This document shows, piece by piece, positions 7,931 to 12,626 of a stretch of DNA of 12,626 nucleotides (its first letter is position 1; the number at the start of each line of letters is the position of its first letter). Source of the DNA: Euperipatoides rowelli (taxonomy: Eukaryota; Onychophora; Udeonychophora; Euonychophora; Peripatopsidae); assembly GCA_003024985.2 (NCBI GenBank), contig PXIH01S0012281.1; one strand, 5' to 3'. The position numbers were made by a program, and so were the translations under genes. The notes beneath the pieces were generated by a model. That model did no database searches. It was not told the origin of the DNA and worked only from the letters and a program-made list of their open reading frames with translations.

Positions 7931-8274
7931 CAATATATTCGTTATATTTAATAGAGTTGATTGCCAAAATTGAGTCCTCTATAAAGGGAATACAAATACA
8001 GGGAACGAATAAGCAATAAAAGTATCTGCTTTTTTGGATGACAACTATATTTATAGTGTCAGATAGTGAGTTGCATAAGGTGGTAGATATAATAAATTTA
8101 GTTCTCCGGTAAATTTCAAAAAAAGTTATTTGTACAATGTGGATTGCAGAAGTCTTCAAACAAAAAGGGGTTTTGAAGGGGAAGAGAATTTAATATTAGG
8201 ATTTAATTTTTCTTTGTCACATAATTTTTTTAGAAATTCGAACTTATAATACAATTAGAGAAAAAGCAGAACTA
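7924..8274 (+). pseudogene. LINE ORF2 part 4: reverse transcriptase motif C region, FLDD form
   Basis: Immediately after the hAT element the reverse transcriptase resumes with AIYSLYLIELIAKIE (7930-7974), the helix that follows the GSPLS block. The next block, IKGIQIQG, leads to SAFLDD at 8025-8042, the position of the catalytic YADD or FADD pair. Here the first two residues read Phe-Leu. A one-base deletion straight after the second Asp shifts the frame into TTIFIVSDSELHKVVDIINL, the expected continuation. Downstream to 8274 only fragments such as LILGFNFS can be followed between frame changes, matching the KxLG block. The catalytic aspartates are present but the gene is broken. Confidence 0.75.
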
Positions 8275-9231
8275 ATGCTTAAAAATTCAAAAACACGGCA
8301 TATGAGTTGGCTGTCCAAAGTACAGTATCTGAATACAGTCATTGTGCAAATGTTTGTCTATTATCTGCCTTTTATAATAATATATAAAGGGAATTACTTA
8401 AAGCATCAGGCAATGATTCAAAATTTTTTATTTGGTAAATTCAAGATAATGTTATATAATAAGGTGAATATGCCAGCAAAAAAAATGGGGGTTGCGTTTA
8501 ATGGATTTGAATAGACTTATGTTGACTACAACTCATAACTTTATAGTAAGGAATTTTAATGAAAAGTCAAGATTTTACGAGTTGTGGCAGAAAAAAAGAT
8601 TTATTCAAAGATATTATCTTTAAAAATTAGATCAAAAGAGAAGTGGAGGTAGCACAATTGTTCGACTGTTAATTTGCTAACATACAGTGAGTATTCCAAA
8701 GAATTTTATAAAAGTAATTTGTGTTTTATTGGGTATAGAAATAACAGAATTAACATTAAAGGTGTCAAAACTTACAAATTTCCTCCAACGGTGGAAAATT
8801 TTGTCATTAAGTTTTAATAGGCAACTAAAAGTAGGCTTTTAAAAATGAATTTTTTTAAGGAAATGCCAAGTGAGTGTGTAATGTGTAAAAAGGAGATTGA
8901 AACTTCACATCATTTGTTTTGGGACTGTTTGGCAATTAGAAATACTTTGAATTTTTTCATGAACAGAATAGCAAAATGTTGAAATATGTTGTTGATTATG
9001 ATTAACGAATTGACTTATGTGAAAATGCCAAGCGATTGTCGTATATATTTCTACTTAATATACTTATGCATGTTTGGAATCTGGAAATATAGATGTCAAA
9101 TATTATTTAAAAAAGACAAAGTGTATTCTTTGCTAAAGATAATTCTTGAAAAAATAACAAGGGTCTTTTTGTCACTAAAGGAAGGGGTACTTAGAAAGAT
9201 GTGGAATATGAATTTATTGCAGTCTGTATAG
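8275..9231 (+). pseudogene. LINE ORF2 part 5: thumb, C-terminal CCHC finger and tail
   Basis: From 8275 a clean frame reads MSWLSKVQYLNTVIVQMFVY, the family block usually seen as LSLRGR plus LINTLV. It continues through FLFGKFK, KVNMPAKKMGVAF and ends at 8514 in the GG-like block. The segment 8515-8815 is frameshifted and largely unreadable. At 8875-8928 the frame gives CVMCKKEIETSHHLFWDC, a CX2CX7HX5C finger of the kind found after the RT in many LINEs; it is thought to bind nucleic acid. A TGA lies shortly after it, at 8980-8982. The tail resumes with LIYLCMFGIWKYRCQILF (9056-9109), the IWxxR block, and ends naturally at TAG 9229-9231. This stop marks the likely true C-terminus of ORF2. Confidence 0.8.
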
Positions 9232-9591
9232 ATGCCTGAGAAATGGTGAGGTAGAAATGCTGTACCGATTTATGTTGGTACAGAGAGATAGGATCTGATG
9301 GGTATGCGAGGGTATTCAAAGGGTTACTTTAATGGGAATAAAAATACCGTTTCTCCTTCGTTTTTTTTTTTTTTAATCTTTGTAGTTATCTGAAGGTAGA
9401 TGAAAGCAAGGTTAATGAATAGAATTTTTGTATTATGTTTTAAAAGTTGTAAAGTAATTGTTGTAGGAATAGGAATTATTGTATTTGGTTAATGATAATA
9501 ACCTAATATTATTCAAAATTAGTTAACCTTGTATGAAAATTATTACCTAAAAATTGTTAAATGTACACACATTTTGGAATTTTCTTATTAT
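9232..9591 (+). other. Presumed 3' untranslated region of the LINE
   Basis: No coding is visible. The sequence begins less AT-rich, with a small hairpin at 9261-9282. It then has an AT-rich T run at 9361-9374 and an imperfect inverted stretch around 9490-9527 (GGTTAAT... and ...TTAGTTAACC). There is no long A tail or clear terminal microsatellite, so the exact LINE 3' end cannot be set. It may also continue beyond the hAT element that interrupts the sequence at 9600. Confidence 0.45.
9261..9282 (+). other. Small hairpin after ORF2
   Basis: TGTACC at 9261-9266 pairs with GGTACA at 9277-9282 around a ten-base loop. It lies 30 bp after the ORF2 stop. Some LINE families keep a 3' stem-loop that their reverse transcriptase recognises. 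Whether this is such a site is inference; a six-pair stem can also arise by chance. Confidence 0.3.
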
Positions 9592-9599
9592 TGTACAAT
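9592..9599. repeat. Left target-site duplication of the 2 kb hAT element
   Basis: TGTACAAT, exactly repeated at 11626-11633 on the other side of the element. A perfect 8 bp copy is the expected hAT signature and fixes the element boundary. Confidence 0.92.
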
Positions 9600-9802
9600 C
9601 AGAGCAGCCCATAAGGCATGACAAGCCTGACTTTTGTCAGGGGCCCAGAGCCTTGAGGGGGGCCCAGAACAAAATATATTTTATAAAACCAAAAAGCTAA
9701 AAATACCTGAATAAAATAGAAAATCCTTATTTACTGTAACAATCTAATAAAAATAAATAAAATGCATTAAAAATGTTTATGCATCATACCATAACTTTAA
9801 AT

Positions 9803-9818
9803 AAATTAATTAATTAAT
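9803..9818. repeat. TTAA microsatellite
   Basis: Short run of ATTAATTAATTAATAG inside the hAT element. It is simple sequence with no assigned role. Confidence 0.75.
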
Positions 9819-10310
9819 AGTAACTATACAGGTTATTCACCCAAATGTATTGAATACGCTAATTATATGTAGATTACTTATAAGCTTAATGGGAACAGTA
9901 GCTTATTTTATTACTTTCCTGCTTCTGAGTTATAATATAAATTGTTTAAAAGAAAGCAATTTTTGAAAGCTCATTATAACAAGGGAAACAATGTTTAAAC
10001 AAAAAAACATAGAATAACCATTGAATTGATTTCTAAAATCATCAGATACCATTTGAATTATTAATTTCAATGATCTGTTTTGTCTATTATTATTAAAATA
10101 TGTTTTAAAGTCACATACAGTAATATAAGTATAGAATGAGTTTATATTGCATTAAATTTAAGCACAAAATCCAATGCAGAAATCTTCCAAGTCTCAGACC
10201 GTTCAACTTCTGAATTGGATCTGACATGAAATTGGAAACAATATTTGGTGAAATTTGCATTGTACAATGTCGGCAAGACGATTGTCGATGGGGCCTCCTG
10301 CTCACCCCCT

Positions 10311-10332
10311 CCCCCCCCCCCCCTTTTTTTTT
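10311..10332. repeat. C13-T9 homopolymer junction
   Basis: Thirteen C followed directly by nine T, preceded by CACCCCCT. It lies in the middle of the 2 kb hAT element and is followed by TTTTAG. It is likely slippage-prone simple sequence. Open frames crossing it on both strands are artefacts of the homopolymer. A weak inverted pair, TCGGCAA and TTGTCGA, sits just upstream (10270-10288). Confidence 0.8.
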
Positions 10333-10708
10333 GTTTTAGTGTTCTTTTCTAGAAACTGCACACAAGTCAAAAGTAATGAGAATAAAGATAGGGTGTGTGA
10401 TAATGCTATTATTAATATAGTATTAACCTGTGATACATTATAGATTAGGATATACAGTATATCAGTGTTAAGAATGATTTTATTTTTATACAGCAAGTTA
10501 TTTATTAATAATAATAAAAACGGTTCAAAGTCAGTCTTTAAATTTTTTTATTTCTTGTCAAGATTTTATAGTAAATTTATTTTCAAAATTATAAATTTAT
10601 ACATTTTTAACGATAAATCTTTTTTTGTACAAGTAGTCAAACATTAAAAATTGAAAAAGCATTTACATTTTGGAGAACAATCTTTCAAATATCCTAGACT
10701 TTGTAAGA

Positions 10709-10729
10709 AAGCCTATAAACTATAGGCTT
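10709..10729. repeat. Nine-base-pair perfect hairpin inside the hAT element
   Basis: AAGCCTATA at 10709-10717 and TATAGGCTT at 10721-10729 flank an AAC loop. Outside the stem, GTAAG before and AC after extend the similarity with a small bulge. It could be a structural remnant of the element interior or of a nested short element. No function can be assigned. Confidence 0.7.
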
Positions 10730-10937
10730 ACATGATATTGAAAGAGGTGAAATAAAATACAGCAAATGAAAAAATAAACCTATAAAATAAAAATGAATAA
10801 TTTCATTATTATAAAAATACGATTTTTTTTTTTTTAATGAATACAAATTTTTTTTGTTGTTATTTTAAATTCCAACATTTTTTAAGTATCAGCAGAGCTC
10901 ATCTTAAGTATTTAAAAGCCTTAAAAACTAGTAGCTT

Positions 10938-10995
10938 CCAGGGGCTCCACCCCTAGATCGTATTTGGATGCTTATAGTGCCCCCCAAACCGCCAG
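10938..10995 (+). other. GC-rich patch with short hairpin inside the hAT element
   Basis: The stretch GCTTCCAGGGGCTCCACCCC lies near 10934-10953 and is followed by GTGCCCCCCAAACCGCC near 10977-10993. It stands out in the AT-rich interior. AGGGG and CCCCT can pair around GCTCCAC. Similar GGGGGCTCCGCCCCC-like phrases occur inside animal hAT-type repeats, so I take it as part of the element. That link is from general familiarity, not a search. Confidence 0.4.
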
Positions 10996-11090
10996 CTGAT
11001 ACATTCACATAGTAATGTACTAGTAATATCCCCCTAAACACACTATTCAGCTGCTGGGTAATTCGACATTACAATTAGGCTTTTCGTACA

Positions 11091-11279
11091 GTTCCATTAA
11101 CATTGCAGAGGGAGAAAGAGGATTTAGAAAACTGGTCTCTGATCAACTATGATTCAAGATAGATTAAACAATTTCTTAATTATGTCTAAAGATAGTGATA
11201 TTGAAAAAAAAAAAATGAGGATGTTATAAATGATTTTGCAAATAGGAAAAGTAAGATTCATAAGCCAAGTGCCCAATGA
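11091..11279 (+). pseudogene. hAT transposase C-terminal dimerisation remnant
   Basis: This is the last part of a hAT transposase, the enzyme that cuts and rejoins the element ends; the C-terminal hATC region dimerises and carries the conserved ERxFSxLKxIK block. Read with frame changes it shows VPLT at 11091-11102, IAEGERGFRKL (11102-11134), SLINY in a second frame, then MIQDRLNNFLIMSKDSDIE from 11149. After a slip in the A12 run at 11204-11215 it gives EDVINDFANRKSKIHKP and a TGA at 11277-11279. The order and spacing fit the family, most like the ZMYM1-type hAT transposases, and the stop is at a natural place. The upstream catalytic parts (DDE core, zinc finger) are not found. It is too short and broken to work. 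Confidence 0.75.
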
Positions 11280-11625
11280 AGATGATATCAGTAAAAAAAA
11301 AAAAAAAAAGGTTTTTATATTCAAACTTTCAATACAATTAATAAAAATGTTTAAATTTATTATTAGTTGATAGCTCTCTGCTTTTTAAGTGTGGATTGGA
11401 GAGTGTTGCATGCATGGGAATTTATTTACTCAAATTATTGTCACAAATAAGAAAAAAAATCCATTTTGTCCCGTTTCACCCCCCCCTCCCTCTACACACC
11501 TAATTTTCCACTGGGCTTGGCCTCTGAACCTTGTTGGGGATTATCCCCTAGATTTCTAATTCAAGAAGGGGGGGGGGCATGGATACTCAGTGTCAGGGAG
11601 CCAAAAAAATCTATGGGCGGACCTG

Positions 11626-11633
11626 TGTACAAT
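11626..11633. repeat. Right target-site duplication of the 2 kb hAT element
   Basis: TGTACAAT, identical to 9592-9599. Confidence 0.92.
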
Positions 11634-12626
11634 AATCAGTAATCTCTGCACTCTGAAAATGTAAACTGAATTTTATTTTTTTGAATAAAAAATAAAATTA
11701 TGTCTAGTTCAAATACACAAGTTTTAGTTGAAAAATTCAAGGAAAACTTAAACTGGTAATTGTAAACACTTTTTGAGAAATTGTAAGATATTTAAAATAT
11801 TGAGGAAGTGGTGTGTCTGCTAAATTCAATGAAAGTGTCATGGTATCAGAAAAATACTAATTAGGTCAGAATTTATAAATATGTTTCTTCACCTGGTTTA
11901 ACTTAAACTTAATCTTGAATCATCTGGTCATATAATGAAAATCCTTTTATTGGAAATAAACAACTAAATTTGAATTAAAAATTATTTCTAATTATAATTA
12001 ATAACAACTTACAAATGATATTTTAAAAATTAATATTGTTACTTATAATTTCTAAAGTAAAAATGCTATGCAGCTACAGGTGTGCTATGCTTTACCCGGT
12101 TCTTTTCAATTAAAAATAACAAAGTGAAAGATATCTATTTAAATTACTTGTCAAAAAAAAATAAAAAAGACTAAAAATATGCCTAAATTAATGATATTTT
12201 ATGCAAGCCTCAAATACATCAATTTGGAAGAAGCATTTATCTGCCAATAGATTAATTACATTCACAATGGAATTAACACTTTATCTTTAACTGTTTATTA
12301 AAAAAAAATAAAACTTATTACCTGTTTTGAATTCTGGTAGTATTTTACATTTCGTTTTTATTGCTATTATTTATATTTTCTTTTATTTATGTCTCTAGTT
12401 TGTCATTATAATACCAGCATAATAAATATAATCTCTGATATTAATTAGTATTTTATGATGATGATCCTTTTGTTTTTATGTTTTTATATAATTTGTTTTA
12501 AATCCAAAACACTATGGCATACTGGCTTAATATGTAAAGTATATGTAATAGTGGATAAATTTTCTATACAAGAAAAATATATTTAAATATTTATGAATGA
12601 GGAAATATACCCAATTCTTGTAATAA
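11634..12626. other. AT-rich stretch without a supported gene
   Basis: No coding frame of note and no recognisable transposon ends are visible. Apart from one hairpin at 11669-11699 the sequence is uniform AT-rich DNA with short A and T runs. Its first part could still be the tail of the LINE 3' region, because the 2 kb hAT element split whatever was there, but nothing proves it. Confidence 0.5.
11669..11699. repeat. Thirteen-base-pair AT hairpin
   Basis: AATTTTATTTTTT at 11669-11681 and AAAAAATAAAATT at 11687-11699 are exact reverse complements around a five-base loop (TGAAT). It lies 36 bp beyond the hAT duplication. In such AT-rich DNA it may be chance. It could also be a structured end or a cruciform-prone site. 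Confidence 0.7.

Larger units (their letters stand above)
3275..9591 (+). mobile_element. Nearly full-length decayed LINE, L1/Tx1 superfamily
   Basis: Non-LTR retrotransposon, transcribed left to right. In order it shows a short 5' region, ORF1 with CCHC zinc knuckles, a short spacer, then ORF2 with an apurinic-type endonuclease, linker, reverse transcriptase, and a C-terminal CCHC finger followed by an IW-type tail. The gag-like ORF1 and the zinc-binding C-terminus after the RT are known from Tx1-like and related elements. Exact clade placement is inference. Both ORFs contain stops and frameshifts, so this copy is dead. Without the two insertions inside ORF2 (about 960 bp and 345 bp), ORF2 would be about 3.3 kb, roughly 1,090 codons, a usual length for the group. 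Neither end is precise: the left is set at a candidate initiator-like site, and the right falls somewhere in the 3' region before the hAT element. No flanking duplication was identified. Confidence 0.85.
9600..11625 (+). mobile_element. 2026 bp decayed hAT element carrying a transposase remnant
   Basis: The left end starts CAGAGCAGCCCATAAG. The right end, read inwards from the other side, starts CAGGTCCGCCCATAG. Eleven of the first fourteen positions agree, and both have the CCCATA block. A perfect 8 bp duplication flanks it. Just inside the left end is a GGGGCCCAGAGCC and GGGGGGCCCAG stretch, and the right end has C and G runs around 11479 and 11569. Such GC-rich subterminal stretches are common in this hAT type. 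The orientation is + because a transposase C-terminus lies at 11091-11279. Autonomous hAT elements usually exceed 2.5 kb, so most of the transposase has been lost. The middle (about 9700-10900) is AT-rich with no recognisable coding. It is an internally deleted, immobile copy that landed at or near the 3' end of the LINE. Confidence 0.85.

Noticed and set aside
629-9365. Shared 15-mer TTCTCCTTCGTTTTT at 629-643 and 9351-9365
   Set aside because: Similarity does not extend beyond the pyrimidine-rich core, so it is probably chance and not a repeat or duplication.
3275-9591. Reading the RT and zinc-knuckle ORFs as a retrovirus or LTR element
   Set aside because: There are no LTRs, protease, integrase or RNase H. 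The apurinic-type endonuclease before the RT shows a LINE.
10255-10496. Frames on both strands across the C13-T9 run
   Set aside because: Homopolymer translations (Pro/Phe or Lys/Gly) without any family features.
1-12626. CRISPR array, tRNA or rRNA genes, bacterial operons
   Set aside because: No regularly spaced identical repeats, no cloverleaf-forming tRNA sequence, no rRNA-like segment, and the content is plainly eukaryotic.

Overview
The window is eukaryotic, very AT-rich (roughly three-quarters A+T by eye), and almost entirely non-coding apart from decayed transposable elements. There is no bacterial-style gene packing, no ribosome binding sites and no operons. The mixture of a two-ORF LINE with zinc knuckles and two kinds of hAT element fits an AT-rich invertebrate animal. 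A hydrozoan-like genome is one possibility, but the sequence does not fix the species. Three isolated N bases (1202, 3086, 6407) show that this is assembled consensus sequence.

Layout. Positions 1 to about 3270 are AT-rich non-coding DNA. They contain T-run clusters, a short tandem repeat near 2116 and one base-composition island at about 640-1390. That island may hold a decayed or real exon ending at a consensus GTAAGT donor. From about 3275 to about 9590 lies one nearly full-length but dead LINE of the L1/Tx1 type, on the + strand. Its ORF1 is gag-like with CCHC zinc knuckles. Its ORF2 has an apurinic-type endonuclease, a reverse transcriptase and a C-terminal zinc finger. Every part is broken by stops and frameshifts.

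The LINE has been hit by three later insertions. At 6408-7364 there is a set of three related about 300-350 bp units: two direct, then one inverted, the last two forming a TA-flanked foldback element. At 7586-7922 there is a 337 bp non-autonomous hAT element that split the reverse transcriptase just after its GSPLS block and made an imperfect 8 bp target duplication. At 9600-11625 there is a 2026 bp hAT element with a perfect 8 bp target duplication (TGTACAAT). It still carries the frameshifted C-terminal dimerisation end of its transposase. From 11634 to the end is AT-rich DNA with no supported gene.

None of these elements looks able to move on its own. The window is best read as a nested-transposon record: the LINE is oldest, and the foldback and both hAT copies came later. 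I do not see an intact novel system. The features most worth checking are the foldback cluster, the exact ends of the 2 kb hAT element, the FLDD form of the reverse transcriptase active site, and the possible host exon at 985-1388.
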